A stretch of DNA of 64,000 nt from Acorus gramineus (lineage: Eukaryota; Streptophyta; Magnoliopsida; Acorales; Acoraceae), in contig JAUJYN010000038.1 of assembly GCA_030737835.1 (NCBI GenBank), forward strand, positions 558,001 to 622,000. Direction: 5' to 3'. Positions within the stretch are counted from its first letter, which is position 1; the number at the start of each line of letters is the position of its first letter. Below are positions 43,729 to 56,605 of this stretch, in pieces. Both the position numbers and the translations under genes were made by a program. The notes below the pieces were generated by a model. That model worked only from the letters and a program-made list of their open reading frames with translations, was not told where the DNA came from and ran no database searches.

Positions 43729-46700
43729 TGTCACGCCCCAGGGCGGCCGTCCCCGGGACGCGGCAAGGGTATACATGATATCAGCAGTCAATACAGGAGA
43801 TCAATAATATACCATAAACAACAGCTAAAAAGACAATACAGACAACAAAAGGGCTGACATGATGTATACACAAAATGCGGAAGCTAAAAAGACTGAATCT
43901 GTAAATCAACAACACTTTACAGACTCGATACATAATCATATGTCCTGTGAGAGCCAATATATCCACAATACATCCAAATACAATCCATACTAGGTGCCCA
44001 AGCACAGAGATATATACATACAATCAAAGGAAGGATGCTGATGGCCTCAAAACTCGAGGGACGTGGCGCTACTCCGCTACTGGTGTAGTCGCTCGGGAAG
44101 CTCCTCCTTCAAGTCCGCCTCGGTAATCACTGGAGAAAATAATTATGCGAGGGGTGAGCCACACGCTCAGTGAATAGCACAACCCATGCATACAGTTTAT
44201 ATTAACCACATTTAAATCAAGTCACTAGCCTCAAAGTGGCATAAACAACACAAATCCGGGGGTTCGTTACATCGCCGAACCACCATACCCTCACCCTCAC
44301 CCCTCAATAGGTGACAAAGGATGTTGGGACTTAATAGGCTGATAATCACCCTTACACAATCCAGTGGGTCGCCACATTGCCGGCCCACCATACCCTCACC
44401 CTCACCCCTCAATAGGTGACATAGGCTCTTGGGACTGACTAGGCTGTTGGTCACCCTTGGTCCACCGATAGTCTCTCCCCACTCTGTAGGTCGTTTGGCC
44501 ACTCCCACATTCAGCACAGTCCATCTACCAAATCAGGAGGTGCCTACTGATGGGAGCCCCTGCACGGGACGACCTTTCTAACGCTGAGGTAGTCTCTACA
44601 CGGATCCAACGAAGGGAACAGAACAGCCTATCCATCGCATATGATCCACTCGAATCCGCTGACAGCACATCTCTACAACTCTAATGTCTTGAATTCTTCA
44701 GAATTCCACCAGCGCACATAACCAAGATGCGGGGAATACATAAGATAATAATGAGGGAAAAGATACCTTGGGAGGCAACCTGAGGTCCCGATATAGAACA
44801 TCCCGCCAAGCAAACAAGGAACACGGAGTACCCTAGCCCGGGTCTCAATGTTGACCTCGCAAGGCCCCCTTAACATTCCCCAAGGCATGCTAAAAATATC
44901 TTAAGTTGCATTTAATTAAATAAATCAAACTAATAGGACACATGCATAGGTCGAGGCTTTCCTAGCATGATAACGAGGTGACAGGATGCACGACTCATGC
45001 ACATAACCTAAGGGTGCAAGTCCCTAACATACAAGTCTAGGGTGGCATGCAATGTACACATAAATCATGCTTGCATGGATTACAATAAAACAGTTAATAT
45101 TAACTATGTGCCCCAGTGGAGGACAGTACACGCCCAAGTGCATGTAGCGCCTCCCAACTGGGTTGGGTTGTCCCACTCACCGATGACCGGGTCGTCACGC
45201 TACCGTCCGTCAAGCTCTGCAAGACAGGGTAACCCACTTGGTGAGTAAAACACACAAATACCACAAAATACTCAAAACACACAAATAAACACCCAACACT
45301 CGGGCAAACCTGCAGACGGCCCGTACGCATGCTAGCCCGAGCACCCCGACTCACTCCCGCACCCTCGGCAACCACCCGCACAGCCACCCGCCCCCGGATG
45401 CACCGCGGCGCCTCAGCCCGCGCACCCAGGCGCACCGCCGGGCCCCTGCCCGCACTCCGGGACATGCTGCTGAGACACCCGGGTGCACCGCGCCCCATCG
45501 CAGCAACCCGCGCGCACACCGCACGCCCCGCGCTGGCCCGCGCGCACACCACACGCCCCGCGCGCACCTCCGCTGCCCTCGCCTCGCTCCGCGCGCACCA
45601 CTGGCTCGCCCAGCACGCCATCGACTCACCGCGCGCGCACCGCGCGCCTGCGCAGCGTTCCCCGCGCACCCCGCACGACGCCCTCCACGCATGCCCAGTC
45701 GCCCAGCACGCCCAGCGCATGCCCACTCAACCAGCACCCCCAGAACGTCCAGCGCCCAGCATGCCTAGCACACCCGCGCCTGCGCCACCCGAGCGCATGT
45801 CCGCGCGTACCCGGGCGCGCGCCCTACCGCTGCACGCCAGCTACGCCTGCCTGCTGAGCTGCCTGTGCTGCTTGCTGACCGAGACCACCAGCCAACCTGC
45901 CCGAGCACCTCTACCACCACCCACCGGCCACCAATGGCCTCCGACCGCCCCCAACCACCACCGACAGCCACCCACAGCCGCCGACCACCACCCAACCTCA
46001 AAACCACCCTCCTAACAAGCATCTAAACCAAAAAGAAGAGGAAGAAGAGCTTACCAAGGGGAGGAAGGGTTGTTCGGTTGCTCTCCGCGCACTGAAACTC
46101 CTCTCCAAGGGTCTCCACCACCGAGACCTCTTCCCACCTCCGAAATGGCTCCGATCTGGGGAGAAGAGAGGGCGGAAGAAAGGGCTAAACAGGTCGAAAT
46201 TTGGATTTGAAACCACTGGGGTGTAGATCGGGACCGGATCTACCCTTTCTATGTTTTGGGTTTTAAGCTTTGAGAACTCTAGCTAAGTTGAATGAAAGTT
46301 TTAAGGGGAGGGGACAGAGAGAGATTGATCGGAGAAGAAGATGAATAGGGGGGTTTAGTCGTGGGATTTCTTTAAAACCACCCCCATCCCACTTATACTC
46401 ACACCCCCTAATTAGTTTAGCCCTAATTAGGTTTAGGGGGCTTAAGGGGGGGTTTTTAAGTGGGTTTGACTTAAGTCAACTCAACCACACAAAAGGACAA
46501 AAGAGGTTGACCAAGTCATGGGCCCACTTTGACCGAGTCAACTCTCCCAATGACTTCTCGCTCGGTCAAAACCCGGATACGCCCCGGAACTGCAAAATTT
46601 CTTGAACGTTACCGGAATTCGATGAAATTTTCGTGAGTGGCTTAGAATGGCACCAGGACACATAATATGCAGTTAGATTTTCAATCGGAGTCCTCAAACA

Positions 46701-46820
46701 CAGGACGATAGCTAACAGTCCAAAATTTTAGCGGTTCCGATCGAAAAACGAAAAAAACTCAAAAACTGCCAAAATGCTCCAATGGTTACCAGCAGGCCAA
46801 AAAGTGACACATATATAACA
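43729..46820 (-). repeat. 3' LTR of the complete Gypsy element
   Basis: 3092 bp. Carries a ~120-bp module (about 44758-44872), two GGGTGAG-type G-rich repeats on the minus strand (about 44285-44410), a GC core (45350-45860), the reverse of GCAG (acceptor) near 45218-45221 and of CTTGGTAAG (donor) near 46051-46059. Confidence 0.93.
44758..44872 (-). mobile_element. ~120-bp MITE-like module
   Basis: GGGAAAAGATACCTTGGGAGG ... CTCGCAAGGCCCCC on the plus strand, so a minus-strand copy. The partner LTR has the same copy at about 52835-52950. It was therefore present before this element transposed. Confidence 0.62.
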
Positions 46821-46833
46821 TTCTCCCCCCCTT
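46821..46833 (-). promoter_or_regulatory. Polypurine tract
   Basis: On the minus strand AAGGGGGGGAGAA directly precedes the 3' LTR start; primer for plus-strand synthesis. The same tract occurs at 32669-32681. Confidence 0.85.
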
Positions 46834-46868
46834 AGGAAATTTTGTCCTCAAAATAAATACAAGAACAT

Positions 46869-47555
46869 CTAAGAAGGGAAAAGATGCGGATACGCGTCAC
46901 GCATGGCGTCCTCGAGCTCCCAAGTGGCCTCGGCACCGGAACGGTGCTGCCATCGCACCTTGACCAGCTGGACGGTCTTGGTGCGGAGCCTCTTCTCGCG
47001 GCGGTCCAGGATCTCAATCGGCTGCTCCACGAAAGACAAGTCCGGCTCGAAGACGAGCGGCTCGAACGGGATGATGTGAGCAGGATCGTGGACATATCGC
47101 CTCAGCTGCGAGACATGGAAGACGTCATGAGCCTGAGCCAACTGTGGGGGCAGAGCTATGCGATAGGCCACCTCTCCAACTCGCTCGAGGATGAGGAACG
47201 GCCCAATGAAACGCGGACTCAGCTTGCCCCGCACACCAAATCGGAAGATGCCCTTCATCGGGGACACCTTCAAGAACACATGGTCACCAACCTCGAAGGT
47301 GAGCTCACGGCGACGACGGTCGGCGTAGCACTTCTGACGACTCTGAGCGACTCGGATACGCTCGCGAATCGTCTTCACCATCTCTGAGGTCTGGTGAACG
47401 ATCTCTGGTCCCTCTAACTGGCGCTCTCCGACCTCGTCCCAACACAGGGGGACCTGCAGCTGCGGCCATAAAGTGCCTCGTAAGGAGCCATCCGGATGCT
47501 CGAGTGGTAGCTGTTGTTGTAGGCAAACTCCACCAACGGAAGGTGCCTCTCCCAA
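46869..47555 (-). CDS. Gypsy pol C-terminal part: integrase C-terminus and chromodomain
   Basis: Frame-shifted continuation of pol. It opens in the integrase tail ([32 protein letters not shown]), passes [11 protein letters not shown] and [11 protein letters not shown], and ends in a chromodomain ([37 protein letters not shown]) with the stop at 46869. Chromodomains of this group help direct integration into marked chromatin. It joins the main pol frame about 47450, where a run of five C suggests loss or gain of one base. No start codon of its own is likely. Confidence 0.9.
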   Translation of the reverse strand: MGEAPSVGGVCLQQQLPLEHPDGSLRGTLWPQLQVPLCWDEVGERQLEGPEIVHQTSEMVKTIRERIRVAQSRQKCYADRRRRELTFEVGDHVFLKVSPMKGIFRFGVRGKLSPRFIGPFLILERVGEVAYRIALPPQLAQAHDVFHVSQLRRYVHDPAHIIPFEPLVFEPDLSFVEQPIEILDRREKRLRTKTVQLVKVRWQHRSGAEATWELEDAMRDAYPHLFPS

Positions 47556-50302
47556 CTGCCCCCAAAATCGAGAACACAGGCCCGCAGCATGTCCTCAAGA
47601 GTCTGGATCGTCCTCTCCGACTGGCCGTCCGTCTGCGGATGAAACGCTGTACTGAAATGGAGGTTCGTACCAAGGGCGTGCTGGAGGCTACGCCAGAACC
47701 TCGAAGTAAAACGCGCGTCTCGATCAGAAATGATGCTGACTGGAGTGCCATGGAGACGGACAATCTCGGAGACAAATAACTGCGCCAGGGTGTCCAGAGA
47801 ATCGGTGAGTCGGATGGGGAGGAAATGAGCAGACTTCGTCAGCCGGTCGACGATCACCCAGATGGCATCGCGACCCGAACGTGACCTCGGCAAACCCGAG
47901 ACGAAGTCCATGGTGATCTGCTCCCACTTCCACTGAGGGATCTCAATGGACTGCAGCTTCCCCGCAGGGCGCTGATGCTCCGACTTCACCTGCTGGCATA
48001 CTAGGCATCGGGCAACGAAACGGGCAATATCCGTCTTCATCCCGCGCCACCAGTAGCCGCGACGAAGGCCCCTGTACATCTTCGTGCCACCAGGATGCAC
48101 TGTGTACCTCGAGCGATGGGCCTCGTCCAGAATCTTCCGCTTCAGCTCTGCGTCGTCGGGAATGCACACTCGGCCTCTGAATCGCAGGATCCCGTCCGCG
48201 CGAATCTGGTAGTCCGGACGCTCGCCCCGGGCGACGCCTTCAGAGAGGACTATAAAATGCGGATCCTGAGCCTGAGCCGTGCGGATATCGTCGAGAAGGA
48301 CTGGCTGCACCACTAGCCTGGCCAAAAAGCCACCAGCAGGAGTCTCTCGAACACTAATCCAGCAAGCGGCCTCCTCCAGAAGCCTCCAACGACGGACAGC
48401 CATGTGGGCGGCCATGCCCAGGGACTGCCTACTGAGCGCATCTGCAACGACATTCGCCTTACCCGGATGGTAAGCGATGTCACAATCGTAGTCCGTCAGG
48501 AACTCAACCCAACGTCTCTGACGCATGTTGAGCTCCGGCTGGGACTGCAGATATGTCAAGCTCTTATGATCAGTAAAGAGCTCGAACTCCTCTCCATAGA
48601 GGTAATGCCTCCACATCTTCAGCGCAAAGATGATCGCTGCCAACTCAAGGTCATGGGTGGGGTAATTCTGCTCATGGGGCTTCAACTGACGAGACGCGTA
48701 AGCCACCACCTTACCGTGCTGCATCAGGACGCAACCCACACCCAACTGCGATGCATCTGTGTAAACTGCGAACCCACCACTCCCAGATGGAAGGGTAAGA
48801 ACTGGCGCTGAGGTGAGCCTTCGCTTCAGCTCCTGGAAGCTCTCCTCGCAAGCAGGGGACCACTCGAACCGAACATCCTTCCGAGTGAGGCGGGTAAGAG
48901 GAACGGCTATCTTCGAGAAACCCTCGACAAACCTCCTGTAATAACCCGCCAAGCCCAAGAAGCTCCGAATCTCTGTGGGGTTCGACGGTCGACGCCAATT
49001 CGACACGGCGAGCGTCTTCTCCGGGTCCACAGATATGCCCTCACCGGAAATCACATGGCCCAGAAAGGCCATACGCTCCAACCAGAACTCGCACTTGCTG
49101 AACTTGGCGAACAACTGATGTCTGGCCAAAGTCTCCAAGACAGTGCGAAGATGGTGAGCGTGCTCCTCAAGACTCCTCGAGTACACCAATATGTCATCGA
49201 TGAATACTACCACAAAGGAGTCGAGGAAGGGTCGAAATACCCGGTTCATCAGATCCATGAAGGCCGCCGGCGCGTTCGTCAACCCGAATGGCAGTACTCT
49301 GAACTCGTAGTGCCCATACCGGGTGCGAAAGGCCGTCTTCGGAATGTCTGACTCCCGGATCTTCAGCTGGTAGTACCCCGAGCGGAGATCGATCTTGGAA
49401 AAGACACGCGCTCCCTGGAGCTGGTCAAACAGATCGTCGATCCGCGGCAACGGGTACTTGTTCTTCACTGTCCGTTTATTCAGCTGCCTGTAATCAATAC
49501 ACAGCCGCAGCGAACCGTCCTTCTTCCGGACGAACAGGACAGGGGCTCCCCACGGAGAAACACTCGGACGTGCGAAGCCCTTCTCCAGCAACTCCTCCAA
49601 CTGCTCCTTGAGCACCCTCAGCTCTGCAGGGGCCATCCGGTACGGAGCTCTCGAAATCGGCTCGGTCCCCGGAATCAGATTGATCTCAAACTCGATCGCG
49701 CGATCCGGCGGTAATCCCGGAAGATCATCGGGGAAAACCTCGGGATACTCTGCCACGACCGGAGTCTGACTGATATCTGCCCGCAGCGGTGCATCCTCCA
49801 GAGCAATATAAGCTAGAAAGCCCTCGCATCCACCCTGAAGGAGTCTCCACGCCTGCATGGACGACACGAACCCCAAAGGGGCTACGTCACGATCGCCCAC
49901 GAACTGGAAGGACCTCCGACCCGGAAGGTGGAACGACACCGACTTGGCAAAACAGTCGATGCTGGCATGACTAGCTGCAAGCCAATCCATCCCCAGGATG
50001 GCATCAAAGTCCGTCATCGCGAGCTCCACCAACTCCACTGGAAACTCATGCTCCGCAACCTCTACCGTACACCCTCGGTACACAGAACTGAGGAGAATAC
50101 GGTCTCCCACGGGCAATGATACCTCCAAGATACCATCCAAAGGGGCGGACGCCACGCCCGTTCGTCTCGCGAAAGCGGGAGACACGAACGAGTGGGTGGC
50201 TCCGGAATCAAACAATACATAAGCAGGAAGCTGGGAGATCTGAACAGTACCTCTGACCACGCTGCCTGATGCCTGGGCCTCCTCTGCCGAAAGCGCTGCC
50301 AC
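47414..50302 (-). CDS. Gypsy pol: protease, reverse transcriptase, RNase H, integrase
   Basis: 962 codons from the first Met, but the frame is open further back to 50467 and is the same frame as the zinc knuckle. Protease: [12 protein letters not shown], residues ~30-41. RT: from ~219 ([15 protein letters not shown]), with [13 protein letters not shown] at ~363-375 (FIDD in place of YxDD). RNase H: ~511-625, with Asp in YTDAS, Glu in LELAA and Asp in FTDHK. Integrase: zinc-binding His-His (729, 736) and Cys-Cys (766, 769), then catalytic Asp799, Asp860 and Glu896 with the D,D35E spacing. Catalytic residues all look intact. The frame is lost near 47450, before the integrase tail. Upstream it is separated from gag by a TAG at 50468-50470. 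Confidence 0.95.
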   Translation of the reverse strand: MAALSAEEAQASGSVVRGTVQISQLPAYVLFDSGATHSFVSPAFARRTGVASAPLDGILEVSLPVGDRILLSSVYRGCTVEVAEHEFPVELVELAMTDFDAILGMDWLAASHASIDCFAKSVSFHLPGRRSFQFVGDRDVAPLGFVSSMQAWRLLQGGCEGFLAYIALEDAPLRADISQTPVVAEYPEVFPDDLPGLPPDRAIEFEINLIPGTEPISRAPYRMAPAELRVLKEQLEELLEKGFARPSVSPWGAPVLFVRKKDGSLRLCIDYRQLNKRTVKNKYPLPRIDDLFDQLQGARVFSKIDLRSGYYQLKIRESDIPKTAFRTRYGHYEFRVLPFGLTNAPAAFMDLMNRVFRPFLDSFVVVFIDDILVYSRSLEEHAHHLRTVLETLARHQLFAKFSKCEFWLERMAFLGHVISGEGISVDPEKTLAVSNWRRPSNPTEIRSFLGLAGYYRRFVEGFSKIAVPLTRLTRKDVRFEWSPACEESFQELKRRLTSAPVLTLPSGSGGFAVYTDASQLGVGCVLMQHGKVVAYASRQLKPHEQNYPTHDLELAAIIFALKMWRHYLYGEEFELFTDHKSLTYLQSQPELNMRQRRWVEFLTDYDCDIAYHPGKANVVADALSRQSLGMAAHMAVRRWRLLEEAACWISVRETPAGGFLARLVVQPVLLDDIRTAQAQDPHFIVLSEGVARGERPDYQIRADGILRFRGRVCIPDDAELKRKILDEAHRSRYTVHPGGTKMYRGLRRGYWWRGMKTDIARFVARCLVCQQVKSEHQRPAGKLQSIEIPQWKWEQITMDFVSGLPRSRSGRDAIWVIVDRLTKSAHFLPIRLTDSLDTLAQLFVSEIVRLHGTPVSIISDRDARFTSRFWRSLQHALGTNLHFSTAFHPQTDGQSERTIQTLEDMLRACVLDFGGSWERHLPLVEFAYNNSYHSSIRMAPYEALYGRSCRSPCVGTRSESAS

Positions 50303-50467
50303 TCGGCCCTGGACGAACTGAGGCTGAGGAGCAGGGGCACGCCTCGCCGGCTGCGCTGGCTGCCTCCTCTGATCAGCACGGCCACCCTGTGGCTGCTGCT
50401 GCTGACGCTGAGGCTGCTGCTGCGGTTGGCGCTGAGGCTGCTGCTGCTGGCGCTGCTGCTGAAACGG

Positions 50468-50640
50468 CTACTGAAACGGCTGCTGCTGCAACTGCTGCTG
50501 CTGCTGCTGAGGCATCACTCGGGGTCGGCCAGCGTCGGGGCAATTATACAAGATATGCCCGACGCGCTGACAGTGATAACAGCGCCGCGTCTCTGGTCGC
50601 CTCGCCTGGACTGGCACTGCTGCGATGGGTGCGGACCTCG
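50468..50640 (-). other. Gag zinc knuckle in pol frame, followed by an in-frame stop
   Basis: In the pol frame 50581-50540 encodes CYHCQRVGHILYNC (CX2CX4HX4C knuckle), then a Gln-rich linker (CAG/CAA repeats). A TAG at 50468-50470 interrupts QPFQ|PFQ. The 392-codon gag frame runs past this point in another frame, so an indel lies upstream, about 50640-50700. Confidence 0.85.
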
Positions 50641-51693
50641 CACTGGCACCGCATCTGCTGGAGAAGAGGCAGCCGCTGTCCGATCAAAACGGGGCCTCTT
50701 CTTCTTGCGCTGTCCCCTGTCCTGGCTCCTGGGTGGCCTCTGGTCTGCCGACGGGGTCGAAGCCCTCACGAGGATCCCGAGGTCTCGCTCGACGGTCTTC
50801 GCTCGAGACACTAAGTCGGAGTACCTCGAGAAAGCCTGGGAGGTGACGTGCACCAGAATGGCACTGCTGAGACCGAGCTCGAATCGACGGCACCTCGTCT
50901 CCTCGTCCATCACCAAAGCTGGAGCGAATCTGGACAGCCTCGTGAAGCGCGTGGAGTAGTCAGCGACAGACATAGTGCCCTGAGTCAGCTGCTCAAACTC
51001 CTGCATCACTATCTGTCGCGTCGAGAAGGGGAAGTACTCCTCCAAGAAATACCTCCGGAATCCCGCCCATGTAAGCTGCTCCAATCCCTCTGGGATGTCC
51101 ACTGATCTAGTAGCCCACCAGTCGGCGGCGCTACCCTTCAGCATAAAAGTGGCCAGGGAGACTCGCTGGCGGTCGGTGCAAAGCATGGTCGAGAAGATGG
51201 TATCCACCTCCATCAACCATCTCTCTGGAGCAAGGGGGTCCTCCGTCTGACCCTGGAACTCGGGAGGGTGGAGCTTCAAAAAGGCTGAGAGGCCACTCTG
51301 CTGCACCCTCGCTGCAGCCTCTAGCCCCACCTCCCTCTCCTGGGGATCCTGAACTCTGACCGCCGGGACCACCACGGGGACTGGGGGTACATCGGGTACC
51401 ACAGGTGGATCTGCCACCAAGGGAACCTGCGGAACTGCCTCACGGGCCGCCCGCAGCTCCTGAATCTCCCGTGCCTGATCTGCCAATACTCTGGTCTGGG
51501 CCTCCAACGCCCTGGTCTGCGTCTCCACCAAGTCTGCTATCCGCGCAAACGCGCGCTCCCAGGCAGGAGGCTCCTGCGCCAATCCTGGCCTCACGGCTGA
51601 GGACTCACCAATAGCATCCTCGCCTCTGGTAGGTCCGGAGACCTCCAAAGGTCGAGAGGGACCACGTCCGCGCCGTCCTCTGCGAGGAGGCAT
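50515..51693 (-). CDS. Gypsy gag polyprotein (frameshifted at its 3' end)
   Basis: 392 codons starting MPPRRGRRGRG about 120 bp after the primer site. The N-terminal third is rich in Pro/Val and has a predicted coiled stretch (LVETQTRALEAQTRVLADQA, residues ~50-70). The retrotransposon gag domain is at about 150-270 (AADWWATRSVDIPEGL, FRRYFLEEYFPFSTRQ, YSTRFTRLSRFAP). After ~residue 340 the frame no longer encodes the expected zinc knuckle, which is found in the neighbouring frame. In relatives gag and pol usually form one long frame. Confidence 0.92.
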   Translation of the reverse strand: MPPRRGRRGRGPSRPLEVSGPTRGEDAIGESSAVRPGLAQEPPAWERAFARIADLVETQTRALEAQTRVLADQAREIQELRAAREAVPQVPLVADPPVVPDVPPVPVVVPAVRVQDPQEREVGLEAAARVQQSGLSAFLKLHPPEFQGQTEDPLAPERWLMEVDTIFSTMLCTDRQRVSLATFMLKGSAADWWATRSVDIPEGLEQLTWAGFRRYFLEEYFPFSTRQIVMQEFEQLTQGTMSVADYSTRFTRLSRFAPALVMDEETRCRRFELGLSSAILVHVTSQAFSRYSDLVSRAKTVERDLGILVRASTPSADQRPPRSQDRGQRKKKRPRFDRTAAASSPADAVPVRGPHPSQQCQSRRGDQRRGAVITVSASGISCIIAPTLADPE

Positions 51694-51795
51694 ATCAGCA
51701 ACCTAAGAAAACCAGACACTAGGATCAGAATACTCATATAGAAATCCTAGGACTCATCTCTACGAAAAGAAGACAATTGGCTCTGACAGGACCAG

Positions 51796-51807
51796 GCTCT
51801 GATACCA
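51796..51807 (-). promoter_or_regulatory. Primer binding site, initiator tRNA-Met
   Basis: Minus strand TGGTATCAGAGC, five bases after the 5' LTR end; complementary to the 3' end of plant tRNA-iMet. Same motif beside the LTR at 38379. Confidence 0.93.
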
Positions 51808-51812
51808 ACTTT

Positions 51813-54800
51813 TGTCACGCCCCAAGGCGGCCGTCCCCGGGACGCGGCAAGGGTATACATGATATCAGCAGTCAATACAGGAGATCAATAATATACCATA
51901 AACAACAGCTAAAAAGACAACACAGACAACAAAGGGCTGACATGATGTATACACAGAAAAGCGGAAGCAAAAGACTGAATCTGTAAATCAACAACACTTT
52001 ACAGACTCGATACATAATCATATGTCCTGTGAGAGCCAATATATCCAAATACAATCCATACTAGGTGCCCAAGCACAGAGATATATACATACAATCAAAG
52101 GAAGGATGTTGATGGCCTCAAAACTCGAGGGACATGGCGCTACTCCGCTACTGGTGTAGTCGCTCGGGAAGCTCATCTTTCAAGTCCGCCTCGGTAATCA
52201 CTGGAGAAAATAATTATGCGAGGGGTGAGCCACACGCTCAGTGAATAGCACAACCCATGCATACAGTTTATATTAACCACATTTAATCAAGTCACTAGCC
52301 TTAAAGTGGCATAAACAACACAAATCCGGGGGTTCGTTACATCGCCGAACCACCATACCCTCACCCTCACCCTCACCCCTCAATAGGTGACAAAGGATGT
52401 TGGGACTTAGTAGGCTGATAATCATCCTTACACAATCCAGTAGGTCGCCACATTGCCGGCCCACCATACCCTCACCCTCACCCCTCAATAGGTGACATAG
52501 GCTCTTGGGACTGACTAGGCTGTTGGTCACCCTTGGTCCACCGATAGTCTCTCCCCACTCCGTAGGTCGTTTGGCCACTCCCACATTCAGCACAGTCCTT
52601 CTACCAAATCAGGAGGTGCCTACTGATGGGAGCCCCTGCACGGGATGACCTTTCTAACGCTGAGGTAGTCTCTACACGGATCCAACGAAGGGAACAGAAC
52701 AGCCTATCCATCGCATATGATCCACTCGGATCCGCTGACAGCACATCTCTACTACTCTAATATCTTGAATTCTTCAGAATTCCACCAGCGCGCATAACCA
52801 AGATGCGGGGAATACATAAGATAATAATGAGGGAAAAGAGACCTTGGGAGGGCAACCTGAGGTCCCGATATAGGACATCCGCCAACCAAACAAGGAACAC
52901 GGAGTACCCTAGCCCGGGTCTCAATGTTGACCTCGCAAGGCCCCCTTAATATTCCCCAAGGCATGCTAAAAATATCTTAAGTTGCATTTAATTAAATAAA
53001 TCAAACTAATAGGGCGCATGCATAGGTCGAGGCTTTCCTAGCATGATAACGAGGTGGCAGGATGCACGGCTCATGCACATATCCTAAGGGTGCAAGTCCC
53101 TAACATACAAGTCTAGGGTGGCATGCATTCTACACATAAATCATGCTTGCATGGATTACAATAAAACAGTTAATATCAACTATGTGCCCCAGGGGAGGAC
53201 GGTACACGCCCAAGTGCATGTAGCGCCTCCCAACTGGGTTGGGTTGTCCCACTCACCGATAACCGGGTCGTCGCGCGACCGTCCGTCAAGATCTGCAAGA
53301 CAGGGTAACCCACTTGGTGAGTAAAACACACAAATACCACAAAATACACAAAAACACACAAATAAACACCCAACACTCGGGCAAACGTGCATACGGCCCG
53401 TACGCACGCTAGCCCGAGCACCCCGACTCACTCCCGCACCCTCGGCAACCACCCGCACGGCCACCCGCCCCCGGATGCACCGCCGCGCCTCAGCCCGCGC
53501 ACCCAGGCGCACCGCCGGGCCCCTGCCCGCACGCCTGGACATGCAGCCGAGCCACCCGAGTGCACCGCGCGACCACCGTGCCCCATCGCAGCAGCCCGCG
53601 GCACACCGCACGCCCCGCGCTGGCCCGCGCGCACACCACATGCCCCGCGCGCCCAGTGCCTCACCCCGCGCGCACCTCCGCTGCCCTCGCCTCGCTCCGC
53701 GCGCACCACCGGCTCGCCCAGCACGCCATCGACTCACCGCGCGCGCACCACGCGCCTGCGCCCCTGCGCAGCACTCCGCGCGCACCCCGCACGACACCCT
53801 GCACGCATGCCTACCCGGCCAGCACCCCCAGCAAGCCCAGCGCATGCCCACTCGACCAGCACCCCCTGCACGCCTAGCACACCCGCGCCTGCGCCACCCG
53901 AGCGCACGCCCGCGCGCACATCCGCGCGTACGCGCGCGCGTGCCCTGCCGCTGCACGCCAACTACGCCTGCCTGCTGCGTTGCCTGTGCTGCTTGCTGAC
54001 CGAGACCACCAGCCAACCTGCCCGAGCTCCTCTACCACCAACCACCGGCCTCCGACCACCCCCAACCACCACCGACAGCCACCCACAGCCGCCGACCACC
54101 ACCCAACCTCAAAACCACCCTCCTAACAAGCATCTAAGCCAAAAAGAAGAGGAAGAAGAGCTTACCAAGGGGAGGAAGGGTTGTTCGGTTGCTCTCCGCA
54201 CACCGAAACTCCTCTCCAAGGGTCTCCACCACCGAGACCTCTTCCCACCTCCGAAATGGCTCCGACCTGAGGAGAAGAGAGGGCGGAAGAAAGGGCTAAA
54301 CACGTCAGAATTCGGATTTGAAACCACCGGGGTGTAGATCGGGACCGGATCTACCCTTTCTATGTTTTGGGTTTTAAGGTTTGGGCACTCTAGCTAGGTT
54401 GAATGAAGGTTTTAAGGGGAGGGGAGAGAGAGAGATTGCTCAGAGAAGAAGATGAATAGGGGGGTTTAAGTCGTGGGATTTGTTTAAAACCACCCCCACC
54501 CTACCTATACTCACACCCCTAATTAGTTTAGCCCTAATTAGGTTTAGGGGGGGCTTAAGGGGGGTTTTAAGTGGGTTTGACCTAGGTCAACTCAACCACA
54601 CAAAAGGACAAAAGAGGTTGACCAAGTCATGGGCCCACTTTGACCGAGTCAACTCTCCCAATGACTTCTCGCTCGGTCAAAACCCGGATACGCCCCGGAA
54701 CTGCAAAATTTCTGGAACGTTACCGGAATTCAATGAAATTTTCATGAGTGGCTTAGAATGGCACCAGGACACATAATATGCAGTTATATTTTCAATCGGA

Positions 54801-54931
54801 GTCCTCTAACACAGGACGATAGCTAACAGTCCAAAATTTTAGCGGTTCCGATCGAAAAACGAAAAAAACTCAAAAACTGCCAAAATCCTCCAATGGTTAT
54901 CAGCAGGCCAAAAAGTGACACATATATAACA
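51813..54931 (-). repeat. 5' LTR of the complete Gypsy element
   Basis: 3119 bp, TGTCACGCCCC at the left and the reverse of TGTTATATATGTGTCAC at the right. Same internal landmarks as the 3' LTR; differences are mainly small indels (for example an 11-bp one near 52040). Confidence 0.95.
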
Positions 54932-56605
54932 GGCAGGGTGCCAACAGGCGCGGGGGCTCGTGCGCACGTGCATGCACGTGCTCACGCGTGCGGGGCCACG
55001 CGTGCGGCAGCCCGAGGGCGCGGGTGGGTGTTGGGGCACTCGGTCACACGCGCATACGTGAATACTTCATGCGTGCATGTCTATGCCTTAGGCATTTCTA
55101 GTTAATTTTAAGTGTTTTTGTGTAGCTATACTCACCATATTGAATGCCCTTGTCTTGTAGATCTTGGCGAATGGTCACACAACGACCCGGGTTGCGGTGA
55201 GTGGGTCGATCCAACCCAGTTGGGAGGTGTTCGATGCACGTAGACGTGCATTGCCCTCCCCTGGGGCATCATAACTACATATTGACCTTGTTTGTAAATA
55301 TATGTTAATGCTTGCCTTGCTAGGTTGCATCCATGCCATATTAGATAGTATGCCAGGACTATGCATCCTAGTATCATGTGTAGGAACCATGCTTGTCTAT
55401 GCATCACATCCCACACTAGCTTAACCATGATTTATACATGCTCCCATCTTGTCTAAGCATATCCTTAGCCTGTCCATGAAGAAGCATGAGTATAGGCACG
55501 CCTTAAAAGGTTATCATGACCTTGTGGTAATACTTATTTAGATGCTAGCATGATTAAATCCCATGAGTAATTATTGTGCTTGTTATATACTTAATATATG
55601 CTTATATGAAACCATGAACCTTGCCTCGTGAGGTTAAGCATGTGTATGACCTCTGATGGGGTCATACCATGGCATTGGCACTACGAATGTTATGTTTTCC
55701 CCGCATCTGAGTTATGCGCCCTGGAGGGAATTCATGAGAATTCGTTACCCTTTTTCGATGTCTAAATGACCGATGACGATGGATCTATGAGGATCATATT
55801 TACGTGTGTCGAGTGTTCTCCCCTCCTTCGGCTCTGTGTTGATGCTACCCGGCTTATAGCTGTCCTGTGAGGTGCTCCCAGACACTACTCATGATGCCTG
55901 TTGGTGCGCCCATATAGTAGAGGTAGCTGTCATGAGAGGCCACCAGGTAGAGGCTACCTGGGAGAGGGCTACCAGATGACGAACGGCGTAGAGTAGTTGA
56001 CTTTCTCCCAATAGTCCTATGTCACCCGGTGAGGGTGAGGGTGAGGGTGTGGTGGGCTCGAGTTGTTACGCGGCCCACCAGCTCATGTAGTTGCTTCCAT
56101 ATGTTGGGACCATAATTCATTCGAATGTTAATATGCGTTGTGTTGCATGAATTGTACCATTCACTGATCGTGTGGCTCACTCCTCGCATTTGTTTTCCTC
56201 CAGTTGGCGTTGAGCCAGATCTGAAGGAGGAGCTCCCTTAGGCGCAGTACCAGAGGCAGTGCAGCGTCCGTGTTTTGGGTTTTGCGAGCGAAAGGCCATC
56301 AGCATCCCCCTTTTTCCCTGTATGTATTGATACACGTGCTTGTGCACAGTATTTGTATATGGATGTCTTTTGTTATATATATTTGGCTCTCACATGACAG
56401 TTGATTATGTAAATCTGGTCTGTAATATGTTTTGGGTTACAGACTTAGTCGTTTAGCTTCCGCTATATGTATATATATTTATATTATGTCAGCTTTCACT
56501 TGAAATTGCGTTGTTGCCTTGGATGTTGTGTAGATTAACCTCATTTTAGATAGCTGATATTATATATTTGCCACGTCTCAAGGACGGCAGCCTTGGGGCG
56601 TGACA
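54932..56605 (+). repeat. LTR fragment interrupted by the complete Gypsy element (right part)
   Basis: Continues 43310-43728 after the TSD GGCAG. Includes the acceptor CTTGTAG near 55155, the G-rich GGGTGAG repeat (about 56028-56057), the acceptor-like CCTCCAG near 56198 and the LTR end GGGGCGTGACA at 56605. It lacks the ~120-bp module. Confidence 0.85.

Larger units (their letters stand above)
43729..54931 (-). mobile_element. Complete Ty3/Gypsy chromovirus (Tekay/Del-like), TSD GGCAG
   Basis: 11.2-kb element on the minus strand with 3.1-kb LTRs at 51813-54931 (5') and 43729-46820 (3'). GGCAG duplications at 43724-43728 and 54932-54936. Primer site for initiator tRNA-Met (51796-51807) and a polypurine tract (46821-46833). 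Domain order gag, zinc knuckle, protease, RT, RNase H, integrase, chromodomain. Long LTRs, an iMet primer and a C-terminal chromodomain match the Tekay/Del chromovirus lineage. In the first ~255 bp of the two LTRs I count about three substitutions and four indels, so insertion is recent relative to the rest. The coding region has two frameshifts and one stop, so this copy cannot make its own polyprotein. Confidence 0.95.

Noticed and set aside
50269-50959. Plus-strand frames over gag/pol (for example 50269-50814, rich in Ala)
   Set aside because: Antisense shadows of the CAG-rich linker and gag.
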